A stretch of 64,000 bases of DNA from NCBI RefSeq assembly GCF_038443385.1, contig NZ_CP151726.1, positions 4,154,001 through 4,218,000 of the forward strand, written 5' to 3'. The translations under genes and the position numbers were made by a program. Shown here one piece after another: positions 24,206 through 32,664 of this stretch. Position 1 is the stretch's first letter. Each line of letters starts with the position of its first letter. The notes under the pieces were generated by a model. That model was not told where the DNA came from, did not search any database, and saw only the letters and a program-made list of their open reading frames with translations. Origin of the DNA: Stieleria varia. GTDB taxonomy: Bacteria > Planctomycetota > Planctomycetia > Pirellulales > Pirellulaceae.

Positions 24206-25378
24206 TCATTCAACAAGCATCACGGGCGTGAACAGAAAATCGCTTTCCTCAACTCCGCCTTCCAGAATGATCGAGTGCCGTGCGACCATCGGAGCCGGCT
24301 GGATCGTGAGGTGTTTCTTGTTCATTGGTCCGGTCAGCTTGACACCCAGCACTCGGATGCCTTCGAAGCGAACGATGGTGTAGGTCGCATTATTGCCGTT
24401 TCCACTGACGGTTGTAAAAATCGGAATGATTCGTTTTTGGCCGATGATCTGCTCCAATTGTGCTTTGATACCAGCACTCAGTCCGGTATCACCATTGAGT
24501 TCCAGAGTTCCCGCGGTGTCGAGCTGGAGTGGTTTACCAAGCTGGTTCATGTCGTCGGCTGAGATGCCGTGGAGGATTTGGCGACGAAGATCAGAGGTGC
24601 TGTTGTTGCTGCTACCGATGTCAACCGTGCCTCGGTTTCCCGGAGAGCCGGTTCCGGTGGGAAAGAGCGAGCATTCAAAGTACCCGTCGGATCCCGATGT
24701 GACTTGGCCGTTGACATATTTGAAGTTGTCAGTGGTCTCTTTCGCTACGACAGACTCCCAAGTTTCCAGGTCGAGGGCGATCGGCAGGATTTGCAGATTC
24801 TGGTCGGACGACGGTGGCGTTTTGAATCCGCTGATGGCCTTGAACATCGCTGCGATCGATGACGTCTGCATGGATTGCGAGTGCCGCCCCGTCACATCGC
24901 CAAAGAACAGCGGGACCTCACCGTTGCTGCCGTCGATCTGACTTAGGTTGACGCGAACGGCGTTGAACCGATCGGGTACACTGGTATCGATTTGTCCCGG
25001 CTGGTCTGGATCGTAGTATCCAACCTCGACATCGGAGTCGCCGTTGAGAGCCGGACCTCGGCTACTGATCTCATTGGCTGACGCGATCTGGGAAGCCATG
25101 TCGACGATGTCGTTCTTGGTCGCTTCTGCTGAAGCACCCGATACGGTTCCGTCGTAAAGTTCCCAGCAGGCGGAAAGTGCAGCGGCATCTGCGGAGCGTT
25201 TCATTTCGGATCGCGCCACGTTGATGTGGCCGAAGTCGGCTGCCATCGCCAGCAGAGCGGTCAAGCCCGCCAGAACGATGATCGCGAGGATTGCCATGGC
25301 TCCACGACGGCGGGATGAGAGTCGATGGAGTTGGCCTGGATAAAATTGAAGACGTGTAAGGTTTATTTGTAGAAACAT
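24206..25378 (-). CDS. TadG-like pilus assembly protein
   Basis: The start MFLQINLTRLQFYPGQ at 25378 leads into 'RRRGAMAILAIIVLAGLTAL' (membrane anchor of the Tad-secretion-associated N-terminal domain) and then 'DFGHINVARSEMKRSADAAA', the strongly conserved TadG/TadE-type helix. The remaining 300 residues are periplasmic. The protein is 390 residues long. It is translated just ahead of TadE, and the upstream secreted protein gene ends 55 bases before. TadG is thought to help anchor or assemble the pilus. Confidence 0.83.
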   Translation of the reverse strand: MFLQINLTRLQFYPGQLHRLSSRRRGAMAILAIIVLAGLTALLAMAADFGHINVARSEMKRSADAAALSACWELYDGTVSGASAEATKNDIVDMASQIASANEISSRGPALNGDSDVEVGYYDPDQPGQIDTSVPDRFNAVRVNLSQIDGSNGEVPLFFGDVTGRHSQSMQTSSIAAMFKAISGFKTPPSSDQNLQILPIALDLETWESVVAKETTDNFKYVNGQVTSGSDGYFECSLFPTGTGSPGNRGTVDIGSSNNSTSDLRRQILHGISADDMNQLGKPLQLDTAGTLELNGDTGLSAGIKAQLEQIIGQKRIIPIFTTVSGNGNNATYTIVRFEGIRVLGVKLTGPMNKKHLTIQPAPMVARHSIILEGGVEESDFLFTPVMLVE

Positions 25379-25433
25379 CGCGGGACCTGGCAAGAAAGAG
25401 GTTGGATCGAGAGAGAAAACCGAAAATGCCCGT

Positions 25434-26078
25434 TCAGTCCGCTGATTCTTGGACTTGCACGGTGTGAACATTTCCAGTCGTGTCGATGTATCGAACCCGT
25501 CGCAGCCGGATAGACGAAACTCTGTTTCCGCCGAAGCCGATGTCGACGGCTTCGATGCTCTTTGCCGGATCGTATTGATTCAGATTGCTGATTCCGTCTC
25601 GATCCATTCTTACCAGATAGTCTGGGCCGCCAAAGCTGCCCCACTGAATGCCTTGTCCGTCCTTCACCGCGTACATGAGCTGTCCGTCAAAGATAGCCAT
25701 GGCACTGGTCCACCTTAAACGATCACCGTCCATGTTGAGTGTCTCTCGTGTGCGGCTTCGCTCTTCGTCCACCGGCGTTTCGCCCAATATGGCGGACACG
25801 CGAAATCCACCGCTGGAGTAGCCTTCTTCTGCTGCATAGTTCATCTGCAACTGAAAATAGACATCTTCTCGACCCGCGTCGGGATACATAAAGAATGCAA
25901 CCTGAGGCGAGTTGATCGCTGGTGCCGGGTCGTTGATCACCAGCTCCCAGTCTTCTTCGATCAAGAAGACATTTGGCTCATCGGCACAAAGTGTCCGTGA
26001 TGAGATCAGAGAAACAGCAAGAAGTGCGAAGAGCACGGTCGGTCGGGGCGCACGTTGAGACTTCAACATCGTAGGCAT
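25434..26078 (-). CDS. secreted protein of unknown function, Tad-linked
   Basis: The 214-residue product begins MPTMLKSQRAPRPTVLFALL, with a signal peptide cut near 'SSRTLCADE'. The mature part has alternating beta-like segments ('NVFLIEEDWELVINDPAP', 'VYFQLQMNYAAEEGYSSGGF', 'VDIGFGGNRVSSIRLRRVR') and one cysteine in the leader only. It looks like a beta-sandwich, but I recognise no family. It lies directly upstream of TadG and TadE on the same strand, so it may be a surface partner of that pair. The ATG at 26078 is one of two close options (26069). Confidence 0.6.
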   Translation of the reverse strand: MPTMLKSQRAPRPTVLFALLAVSLISSRTLCADEPNVFLIEEDWELVINDPAPAINSPQVAFFMYPDAGREDVYFQLQMNYAAEEGYSSGGFRVSAILGETPVDEERSRTRETLNMDGDRLRWTSAMAIFDGQLMYAVKDGQGIQWGSFGGPDYLVRMDRDGISNLNQYDPAKSIEAVDIGFGGNRVSSIRLRRVRYIDTTGNVHTVQVQESAD

Positions 26079-26640
26079 GACAACATTCCGCAAGAGACAA
26101 GTAGACGAATACCCGTCAAATCTGAACGTCGATTCCCTTTCGGTAGCTTGGCGATCCGTCCGCAATCGATGCGGCGAGGACCCATCGCTTTGCGTCACCT
26201 GTTCTCACAGGTTTTGCCATTATCGAGGGTTCGATCAGGAATGTCTGTCCGTTTGAGGCTTCTGAACACTATGCCGAGTTGCCCTAAAACGACTGCTCCG
26301 GTTATCAAGATTTTGCAAGCGACGATGTTTTGGTGACGCTGTACATCCGTTCGTATCGTATGTGTCAACAAAAGCCGGCCCGGTTGGGTGGAGGTTAAGC
26401 GAACGCAAGTGGTTGCTCAACATCTTCACTCAATTGTTATCAATTGCGTTCCGATGAAGATGGTCGTACGGATCGCAAGAACACTAAATCGGGCGGATCG
26501 AGAATTCAACACAGAATACGATCGCACGAAGAGCGAATATCAGAACTCATCGGCCGCGAAAGAGAGACCGATACAACGGTCAGGGGGCTCACCCAAAACA
26601 AGAACGAGCCAACGGGAAGGGCTCATTGACGAAAAGAAGG
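26079..26640. other. intergenic region without recognised features
   Basis: About 560 bases between the Tad-linked secreted gene and the tRNA. Short open frames on the plus strand (for example 26388-26645) are rich in Arg, Ser and Asn without any domain and are judged spurious. The promoter of the 26078-23719 gene set should lie in the part near 26080-26200. Confidence 0.4.
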
Positions 26641-26715
<75 letters not shown>

Positions 26716-27110
26716 GTCATGGAAGCCATCCGCTTGCACTGCACCGGGAATTTTGGATTCATCCGGGGGTACCAACCGATGGCTCATTGAACAAGAGACT
26801 TTATCGAGCCCGGAAAGTTCGGTCAACGGATCGAGAAAAATTCTTTGCCGTCCCCCTGCATCGCACGGCCCCCAAGGTTCCGTCTGATTTGGTTGGGCAA
26901 GATCGAGGGAGCAGATCGGGATATTGTGGCGGCCCAATTGCGAATTGGCTCGCCGCGGGAAGCTTTCTGTGGTCGTATTCTCGCGATCGGTGGCTATGCT
27001 GGGCCGCTAATGACTGAATCGGCGATTTTCCCGCCCGCCGATTGGAGTTTGTACTCCCCCCTACTTTCCGGACACCTTGGACGGCACCGATTGCCGTGGT
27101 CGATCATCGG
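26716..27110. other. intergenic region without recognised features
   Basis: Nearly 400 bases between the tRNA and the membrane protein pair. The longer open frames (26845-27180 plus, 26692-26937 minus) lack domain signals and are treated as chance. No repeat family member is seen. Confidence 0.4.
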
Positions 27111-27806
27111 ATGGCAAGAAAGCAAAGCAAAACACGTAAAAGTTCCTCTAGAGACCCCGATCAAGCGGGCGGTGATCTGACCGCAGCCAACACGATCGCA
27201 TTGCCGTCGGAGAAGATCCGGTGGGCGTTGTCGGTGTGGTTGATCGTCCATCTCGGGCTCGTCGCCATCTCGTTCGCCGGTGTGGTCCAGTTGTCCGGGC
27301 TGCAGTCCGCGATCCTGGACACCGCCGCGCCGTACCTGGAATCGACACATTTCGCTGCCGGGGGACGACCCTATTACTTGGCACACGGCGACCCGGACGA
27401 GCAACCACACCGTCTACAGGTTTCGACGTCGTCATCCGCGGTCAACGATGAATCGCTGTGGAGCACGGTGGAGCCGTTCGGCGCCCCCGGCATGGCTGGC
27501 AACGATCGCTACGCTCGTTGGTTTGCAACGGCAGCGACGTTGGCGGAAGCCGAGCAACCTAGCTTGGTCGCTCAGTTGTTGTTACCGATCGTCGAGTCCG
27601 ACGACAGCATTGCAGCGATCCGGATCGTGCGTTTGCCGACCCAATTGACGACGGCCGTTGATGACTCGCAGCCACCCCCCTACGTCGCCCGAGTCGCTCG
27701 CAAGAACGGACGCGTCAGCTTGGTTCAACTGCAAGCGTCTCGATTGACGACGATGTCGAACCAGTCAGTTGGGAGCGATGAGGCACTGGAGAGCGACGAT
27801 GAGTGA
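27111..27806 (+). CDS. uncharacterised protein with one membrane segment, partner of the HTTM-like gene
   Basis: From the ATG at 27111 the 231-residue protein has a basic start (MARKQSKTRKSSSRDPDQAG) and one strong membrane helix ('LSVWLIVHLGLVAISFAGVV', about residue 43-62), so most of it should be outside the cytoplasm. Later segments such as 'HFAAGGRPYYLAHGDPDEQ' and 'NDRYARWFATAATLAE' recall proteins encoded next to vitamin-K-carboxylase-like HTTM genes in planctomycetes. The stop overlaps the ATG of that next gene by 8 bases. I know no function. Confidence 0.65.
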   Translation: MARKQSKTRKSSSRDPDQAGGDLTAANTIALPSEKIRWALSVWLIVHLGLVAISFAGVVQLSGLQSAILDTAAPYLESTHFAAGGRPYYLAHGDPDEQPHRLQVSTSSSAVNDESLWSTVEPFGAPGMAGNDRYARWFATAATLAEAEQPSLVAQLLLPIVESDDSIAAIRIVRLPTQLTTAVDDSQPPPYVARVARKNGRVSLVQLQASRLTTMSNQSVGSDEALESDDE

Positions 27807-28770
27807 AACCACAAAAATCGAATCCGACGCTTGGATGCGATTTTGGTTCGCACCACAGTCGGATAGTCGGTTGACTCTCGCGCGTACCGCATTGTGCGTT
27901 GTCGCTGCAGCGTACTTCGTCTCATCGATGACAGACCTGTCGTATTGGTTTGTCGACGGCCGCCCTGCTGCAGCAGGAAATCTGGCGATGTTCGTTCGCG
28001 CATCGGGCTTGGACGCTGAGACGCGGTGGATGCTTTCCCCCCTGTATCTCATCGATGCGCTGATCGGATGCAAAGCCTGGGTTTACTACACGTATCTACT
28101 CGCCGGAGTTGCTTTGTCGGGCGTGGTCATCTTTGGCAAAGGAGGCCGTGTCGCGCAATGGATTTTGTGGGGTGTGTTGGTCGGATGGGCCAATCGAATC
28201 GTGATGCTCTCCGGGCTTGTCGAAACGCTCTTGAGCTTGGGGTTGTTTGCAACGGCCATTGGGCCACCAACCAGCATCGTGGGCTTACTCTCCGTAGGAG
28301 CAAGTAGGTCTGGTGACCCAGGCAGCGACCCACCACAGCAACCCGCTGACTGGACGGTTGGATTTGCCACACGTCTGCTGGCGGTGCAGTTCACGTTGAT
28401 CGCTGTTTTGACGACCGCAACGATGTTGGCCAGCAACATTTGGTGGAACGGAATCGGTGCCTATGCGTTGGCCGCTCCTGTGCAGGATCGTTATCTCCAA
28501 ATCACCGGAGGGTGGTTTGAACGCGAGTTTGTTTACGAAGCCTGCACGCATGTGTTGGTTTGCCTGTTGCCGCTGGGCGTCGCCTTGGCCTGGTGGCGAG
28601 AACGCTATTATTTGGGCAAGATCTTCATCGGCGTGTGGTGTCTGATGGTTGCATTTCTGGGCTCGCATTGGTTGTACGCGGCTGCGATGTTTTCCATGGC
28701 CTTGGCTATCGAGCCTCTTGCGCTGAAGCCTCTTTCGCATCGAGCGGAAATCCGTTCCGATAACGTTTGA
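27799..28770 (+). CDS. HTTM-like polytopic membrane protein
   Basis: A 323-residue protein with about eight membrane helices, starting MSETTKIESDAWMRFWFAPQ. The 'ARTALCVVAAAYFVSSMTDL', 'LAGVALSGVVIFG', 'WANRIVMLSGLVETLLSLGL' and 'FTLIAVLTTATMLASNIWWN' segments fit the HTTM (horizontally transferred transmembrane) family related to the membrane part of gamma-glutamyl carboxylase. Usual carboxylase Lys/His signatures were not verified. Start 27799 overlaps the previous gene, so the two proteins are probably made in fixed ratio and form a complex. Confidence 0.65.
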   Translation: MSETTKIESDAWMRFWFAPQSDSRLTLARTALCVVAAAYFVSSMTDLSYWFVDGRPAAAGNLAMFVRASGLDAETRWMLSPLYLIDALIGCKAWVYYTYLLAGVALSGVVIFGKGGRVAQWILWGVLVGWANRIVMLSGLVETLLSLGLFATAIGPPTSIVGLLSVGASRSGDPGSDPPQQPADWTVGFATRLLAVQFTLIAVLTTATMLASNIWWNGIGAYALAAPVQDRYLQITGGWFEREFVYEACTHVLVCLLPLGVALAWWRERYYLGKIFIGVWCLMVAFLGSHWLYAAAMFSMALAIEPLALKPLSHRAEIRSDNV

Positions 28771-28831
28771 TGAATTGCGACCTACGCACAATCATTTTCA
28801 GAACCCATTTCAATACAAGGATCAGTTACCA

Positions 28832-29566
28832 GTGAACGTTCTCTCAGGCAAAGTCGTCGCCGTCACAGGTGGTGGGACAGGTATCGGTGCGGGCATCGCG
28901 GCGATTTTGGCAAGCAACGGTTGCCGTGTGACGGTCGGCGGACGCCGTATCGAGAAGCTGCAACAACTCTCCGACGCGACCGAGTCCGAACACCCGATTC
29001 GTGTCCATGAGTTGGACGTCGCCGATTCAGACAGCGTCAACGCGTTCTTTGCGGACATTCATGAGAATGTTGGGGAAGTCGATATCTTGGTCAACAGTGC
29101 CGGTGTCAATATTCAGAACCGCACCATGGCGACGATGCTGCCGGAGGATTGGGACCGCGTGATGCAGATCAATGCAACGGGTGCCTATCGCTGCATTCAT
29201 CAGGTCCTGCCAGCGATGCGTAAACGTCGCGATGGTTTGGTGATCAATATCTCATCCGTCGCCGGCAAACGCGCGATCACGCTCGGCGGCGTGGTGTACT
29301 GCGCCAGCAAGTTCGCGATGACCGCGATGGGCACGGCGATCTCCAACGAAGTACGAGATGAAGGCGTTCGGATCACAAACGTATACCCCGGCGAAGTGAA
29401 CACGCCGATTTTGGACAATCGGCCCAGTCCGGTTTCACAAGAACACAAGGACTCGATTCTGCAACCCGAAGACATCGCGTCAGTGGTGCTGAGTATCTGC
29501 CAATTGCCACCACGAGCGAACGTCCCAGAGATAGTGATCAAGCCGACGAAGCAGGAATGGGTCTGA
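28832..29566 (+). CDS. short-chain dehydrogenase/reductase (SDR)
   Basis: A classical SDR of 244 residues. The NAD(P)-binding 'VTGGGTGIGAG' comes early, then 'LDVAD', 'VDILVNSAGVN', the catalytic Ser in 'INISSVAGKR' and the Tyr-x-x-x-Lys 'YCASKFAM', followed by 'VYPGEVNTPI'. I chose the GTG at 28832 with an 'aagga' about 10 bases upstream; the TTG at 28775 would add a non-conserved leader. The substrate is unknown. It follows the HTTM gene closely but the gap of 61 bases leaves operon membership open. Confidence 0.88.
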   Translation: MNVLSGKVVAVTGGGTGIGAGIAAILASNGCRVTVGGRRIEKLQQLSDATESEHPIRVHELDVADSDSVNAFFADIHENVGEVDILVNSAGVNIQNRTMATMLPEDWDRVMQINATGAYRCIHQVLPAMRKRRDGLVINISSVAGKRAITLGGVVYCASKFAMTAMGTAISNEVRDEGVRITNVYPGEVNTPILDNRPSPVSQEHKDSILQPEDIASVVLSICQLPPRANVPEIVIKPTKQEWV

Positions 29567-29645
29567 TCTGAAAGAAGGTAGGGCGTCGGTCGCGTATCGT
29601 AACTACCAAATAGTGATCCGATTGGGGTAATCCTGGGCAACTACT

Positions 29646-29663
29646 CCATCAAAACGAGGATTG
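29646..29663 (+). repeat. isolated CRISPR-repeat-like core upstream of cas1
   Basis: The 18-mer here, 'ccatcaaaacgaggattg', differs by one base from 'ccatcaaaacaaggattg' at 34070-34087, which ends in the 'ATTGAAAC' tail typical of CRISPR repeats. Flanking bases do not match, so this is at best an eroded repeat end. It lies 490 bases before cas1. Confidence 0.4.
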
Positions 29664-29682
29664 CCCCCGTATTGGTCGCAGT

Positions 29683-29811
29683 TCACCTACCAGTGATTCG
29701 GCACAGCCAATTCATGTCCTCTGCCTTGGCCGCTGGTTGCGGCGTGGTGAACAAGTACAGGGCGCTGTTGAGCATAGGATTGACTGCGTAGCTGCCGACT
29801 CCGATTCGCAT
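29683..29811 (-). other. short unidentified reading frame, possible gene tail
   Basis: From an ATG at 29811 the minus strand reads 42 residues, beginning MRIGVGSYAVNPMLNSALYL and ending in TGA at 29683-29685. The frame is open upstream as well for a few codons. Composition looks protein-like (no low complexity), but no family is recognised; it may be the tail of a deleted gene. The remaining interval 29812-30095 contains an R1 fragment near 29822-29850 ('ctatcgacttggaaagt') and nothing else that I can support. Confidence 0.25.
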
Positions 29812-30095
29812 CGAAAGCAGCGGTCTATCGACTTGGAAAGTTGAGCGACAATGATGAAAGCGATCGCTGCCCGCCTGGGCGAAGAACGTGGAAGGTGTTT
29901 CGGCTCAGACTGTCAAATCCGTAAACAGTTTAGATTTGCCTTCCTTTTCAGCTTGGCAAGTCAAACAAATAACAAGAAATTGCCTATTTTTCTCCATCAT
30001 CACTCACGGATTCCATCGGGCGACGCAGATCCCTTATCATGACACACGTTCGAAGAACGATGACGGGGCATCTGTGACCATACGTGTCAACACAG

Positions 30096-30122
30096 TTGAT
30101 CACACAATGCCCATGTTATACT
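30096..30122 (+). promoter_or_regulatory. candidate promoter of the cas1-cas2-cas6 operon
   Basis: A -10 box TATACT (30117-30122) is followed after 13 bases by the cas1 ATG, with a possible -35 TTGATC at 30096-30101 and a short 15-bp spacer. Transcription would start about 7 bases before the ATG, giving an almost leaderless message. Good -10, weak spacing. Confidence 0.35.
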
Positions 30123-30135
30123 CCGGTAGTGGGTG

Positions 30136-31203
30136 ATGTCTGTGCAGCTAGTAATCAATACACGTGGTAGTTTGCTTCGGCGCAAGGGTGAGCGTTTCGC
30201 AATCTCCGTAGCCGAGAAAACACACGAATTCGCGGCGACTAAGGTGTCAAGCATTGTGATTGCCACCAGTGTTCGATTGACGAGCAATGTGATTGAACTT
30301 GCGACCCAACACAACGTTGATATCGTCTTCTTTGATTCTCGCGGTGATCCGTCCGCGCGAATCTGGCAACCGATGATGGGCAGCACTGTCGCCATTCGCC
30401 GCCGTCAACTCGAGTCGCTTGATGGCGAACTCAGCTGTGAAGTGGTCAAAGCCTGGATCAAAAAGAAGCTTCAGAATCAGATGGAGTTTCTTGATGATCT
30501 CTCGCGTCGAAGGCCCAAGAGTCAGATTGCGATGGAGGCGAAGAGTCAAGTCATTCGCCAAAGCGTCCAATCGCTGAGTGAACTGAAAGCTCCGATTCAA
30601 GATTGCCGTGAGTCCTTGATGGGTATCGAAGGCAATGCAGGACGCGCCTATTTCGAGGCTCTCTCCTCGATCATGCCCTCAGAGTATCGCTTTCGTGGAC
30701 GCAGCAGACGTCCTGCGATTGACGGATTCAATGCCATGCTCAACTACACGTACGGGGTGCTGTACTCCAGTGTTGAGCGTGCCTGCATTCTCGCTGGTTT
30801 GGACCCACACATCGGGTTTCTACACACGGACAACTACAACAAGCCCTCGCTTGTCTTTGACATGATCGAACCGTTTCGAATCATCGGAGACCGAGTCACC
30901 ACTTACTTCTTTACCGGACGACGTGTCAAATCAGAGTACTTTCGAGAAGTGCCCGGCGGCGTAGAACTTGCGCCAGAGGGCCGCGCAAGCGTGATCGCGA
31001 GACTAAACGAACATTTGGACAGGAGCGTTCGGTATCCGGTCCAACGAACAAAGTCGCCTGGAGTCAAGAAATTTCGCAAGATCAAGCTTCGGTCGACGAT
31101 TCAGCATGAAGCTCACGCGTTAGCAAACAGACTGCTAGGCCGCGATGACATGCCTCGGATTGTGGAGAGCGAGAACATTTTCCAGGAGGAGGACACACCG
31201 TGA
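30136..31203 (+). CDS. cas1: CRISPR-associated endonuclease Cas1
   Basis: A 355-residue Cas1. The N-terminal beta domain has 'LRRKGERFAISVAEKTHEF' and 'VSSIVIATSVRLTSNVIELA'. The catalytic metal-binding residues are all visible: Glu174 in 'GRAYFEALS', His230 in 'IGFLHTDNYNKPSLVFD' and Glu245 in 'DMIEPFR'. Cas1 with Cas2 captures new spacers. ATG 30136 is preferred over the GTG at 30133. Its stop codon overlaps the cas2 start (GTGA). The gene is intact although the interference genes beyond cas6 are gone, so it is either still active with other loci or only recently orphaned. Confidence 0.96.
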   Translation: MSVQLVINTRGSLLRRKGERFAISVAEKTHEFAATKVSSIVIATSVRLTSNVIELATQHNVDIVFFDSRGDPSARIWQPMMGSTVAIRRRQLESLDGELSCEVVKAWIKKKLQNQMEFLDDLSRRRPKSQIAMEAKSQVIRQSVQSLSELKAPIQDCRESLMGIEGNAGRAYFEALSSIMPSEYRFRGRSRRPAIDGFNAMLNYTYGVLYSSVERACILAGLDPHIGFLHTDNYNKPSLVFDMIEPFRIIGDRVTTYFFTGRRVKSEYFREVPGGVELAPEGRASVIARLNEHLDRSVRYPVQRTKSPGVKKFRKIKLRSTIQHEAHALANRLLGRDDMPRIVESENIFQEEDTP

Positions 31204-31487
31204 TCCATTTGGTGATGTACGACATCAGCGACGACAAAACGCGACGACGAATTGCCGATCGCTTAGCGGACTTGGGGTTGATACGGACGCAGTTCAGCGT
31301 GTTCGTAGGGACCATCGAACCCAATCGAGTGGATGAGTTGGCATTGTTCGCGGAGGAATCGTTGGAAGAGCAGGATCGGCTCTACATTTTGCCCATGACT
31401 CGAGAAAATCTAGCGAATTCACGACAAGTGGGACGTGGAATCGATGAACAGCTCGTTGCTAATGAAACACTGACACAGGTGATTTGA
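31200..31487 (+). CDS. cas2: CRISPR-associated protein Cas2
   Basis: A 95-residue protein of normal Cas2 length. It begins with GTG (31200) after an 'aggaggagg' ribosome site and reads 'HLVMYDISDDKTRRRIADRL', where the conserved Asp after the first strand is present, then 'LGLIRTQFSVFVGTIEPNRV' and 'EQDRLYILPMT'. Cas2 dimerises between two Cas1 dimers in the spacer-integration complex. The start overlaps the cas1 stop by 4 bases, showing tight coupling. Confidence 0.95.
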   Translation: MIHLVMYDISDDKTRRRIADRLADLGLIRTQFSVFVGTIEPNRVDELALFAEESLEEQDRLYILPMTRENLANSRQVGRGIDEQLVANETLTQVI

Positions 31488-31496
31488 GTAGAAAGA

Positions 31497-32192
31497 ATGA
31501 TTGCTGACGTTTCAGATAACGACTTTACCGTGTCATTATCGATTTGTCGACTTCGGCTGCGCCGGCCCCTTCGGGCCGGCGAGGCACCAGCGATTCGTGG
31601 ATTCTTTGGGCGTCAGTTTGAGGACGAAGTCTTGATGCACAATCATGGTCCCAATGACCAACTCGTCTATCAGTACCCCCGTGTTCAATTCAAAGTTCTG
31701 GATCGGCACGCGTACTTGGTCGGAATCGCCGAGGGAAGCGAGTTGCTGCAGCGTCTTTGGATGGGCTTTGATTCAACGACGTTGGGAAACGAAGAATTGC
31801 CGGTGATCGATTCTCAGTTTTCGACGAACCAACACTCGTTCTTGCTGTCTGACGATCCCATTCGATATCGATTCGCAACGCCGTGGTTGGCGCTTAATCA
31901 AACCAATTTTCGCGAATACACGCAAAGTCGCTCGCAATCATTTCGGCTTGAAAAACTGAACAAGACTCTGGTCGGGAACTGCCTGGGAATGTGCAAGTCG
32001 CTTGGTATCCGTTTCTCCGGGCGTATATCCGCAGACTGCACCGATTTATCCAGCATCAAGACAACGCTGAAAGGCCAAGGCATGATCGGATTTGTCGGGA
32101 CATTCCTATTGAACGTTGCGTTGCCCGATCTGATCGGTCTCGGCAAGAGCGTTTCACGAGGTTTTGGTTCGATCGAAAGGAGGTCACCGTGA
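31497..32192 (+). CDS. cas6: Cas6-like CRISPR RNA endoribonuclease
   Basis: The 231-residue product shows an N-terminal RAMP-like strand ('DFTVSLSICRLRLRRPLRAG') and 'AIRGFFGRQFEDE', a central 'PRVQFKVLDRHAYLVGIAEG', and the Gly-rich C-terminal loop 'GLGKSVSRGFGSIER' that marks Cas6/RAMP proteins. Cas6 cuts pre-crRNA within each repeat. It starts 9 bases after cas2 and its TGA overlaps the GTG of the next frame. The region 31560-31581 encodes a perfect hairpin inside the gene (see separate entry). Catalytic His not assigned. Confidence 0.8.
   Translation: MIADVSDNDFTVSLSICRLRLRRPLRAGEAPAIRGFFGRQFEDEVLMHNHGPNDQLVYQYPRVQFKVLDRHAYLVGIAEGSELLQRLWMGFDSTTLGNEELPVIDSQFSTNQHSFLLSDDPIRYRFATPWLALNQTNFREYTQSRSQSFRLEKLNKTLVGNCLGMCKSLGIRFSGRISADCTDLSSIKTTLKGQGMIGFVGTFLLNVALPDLIGLGKSVSRGFGSIERRSP
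31560..31581 (+). promoter_or_regulatory. 9-bp perfect hairpin inside the 5' part of cas6
   Basis: The arms 'cgccggccc' (31560-31568) and 'gggccggcg' (31573-31581) pair completely around the loop 'cttc', about 65 bases after the cas6 start. In protein it encodes 'RRPLRAGE', in frame. It is far more GC-rich than the surrounding gene. It may be a REP-like sequence acquired in frame or an RNA structure that matters for cas6 expression; neither is shown. Confidence 0.4.
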
Positions 32193-32416
32193 TCATTGAA
32201 GACCTGATTCGGACAGGGAAACTGTTGCAAGCCGGTGGACTGGATCCGCGAGAAACTCTGCGATTGCTTTCTGATGTCTCATCCAATCAGACACGAAATT
32301 TTTTTCAACACGTTTATGTGATTGAATTACCAGATGTCGAGTCAGATCAACCGCCGATGCTGTTGGAGAAACAGGTCTGGGTGTTTTGGTTCAGCGTGAA
32401 TTGGAGTCGAGCGTGA
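32189..32416 (+). pseudogene. N-terminal stub of a CRISPR effector subunit (possibly Cas8-like)
   Basis: A GTG at 32189 with an ideal 'aaggaggtcacc' ribosome site overlaps the cas6 stop. It encodes 75 residues: 'IIEDLIRTGKLLQAGGLDPR', 'LLSDVSSNQTRNFFQHVYVI' and 'MLLEKQVWVFWF' before a stop. The start of the protein looks like an ordered alpha-helical N-terminus and the position after cas6 is where a large interference subunit would be expected, but the coding sequence ends abruptly before a GC-rich, repeat-like spacer and an IS3 element. I read it as a gene cut off by deletion. The Cas8-like label is a guess from position and length. Confidence 0.45.
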
Positions 32417-32664
32417 TCTTTGCTAATTGGAAACGTGGAACTTAAGAGTCGGAAATGGTTGGAAGTACTTGGGGGACCAGTCCCCCAAACCCCCTGAGAT
32501 TTTTCGCATTGTGCCAAAATCGAAGGGAAGGTGCGCTGACGACAGTATCGCCAACGCGCCCTTCGACTTTGGGCCTGACTCGGCGCTCAGGTTGCATCTC
32601 TGCATTGCCCTATCCTCCGGCCAGGTTTGTCAATTTTAACTTGGCCTATCGCCTACGCCAAGCT
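32417..32664. other. non-coding scar between the effector stub and the IS3 element
   Basis: This stretch has a hairpin 'gggggaccagtccccc' near 32470 and an imperfect one with 'tcgaagggaaggtgcgc' against 'gcgcccttcga' at about 32518-32572. No protein frame is convincing. The left end of the insertion sequence is probably near 32628, but I cannot define its terminal repeats or a target duplication. Confidence 0.4.
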
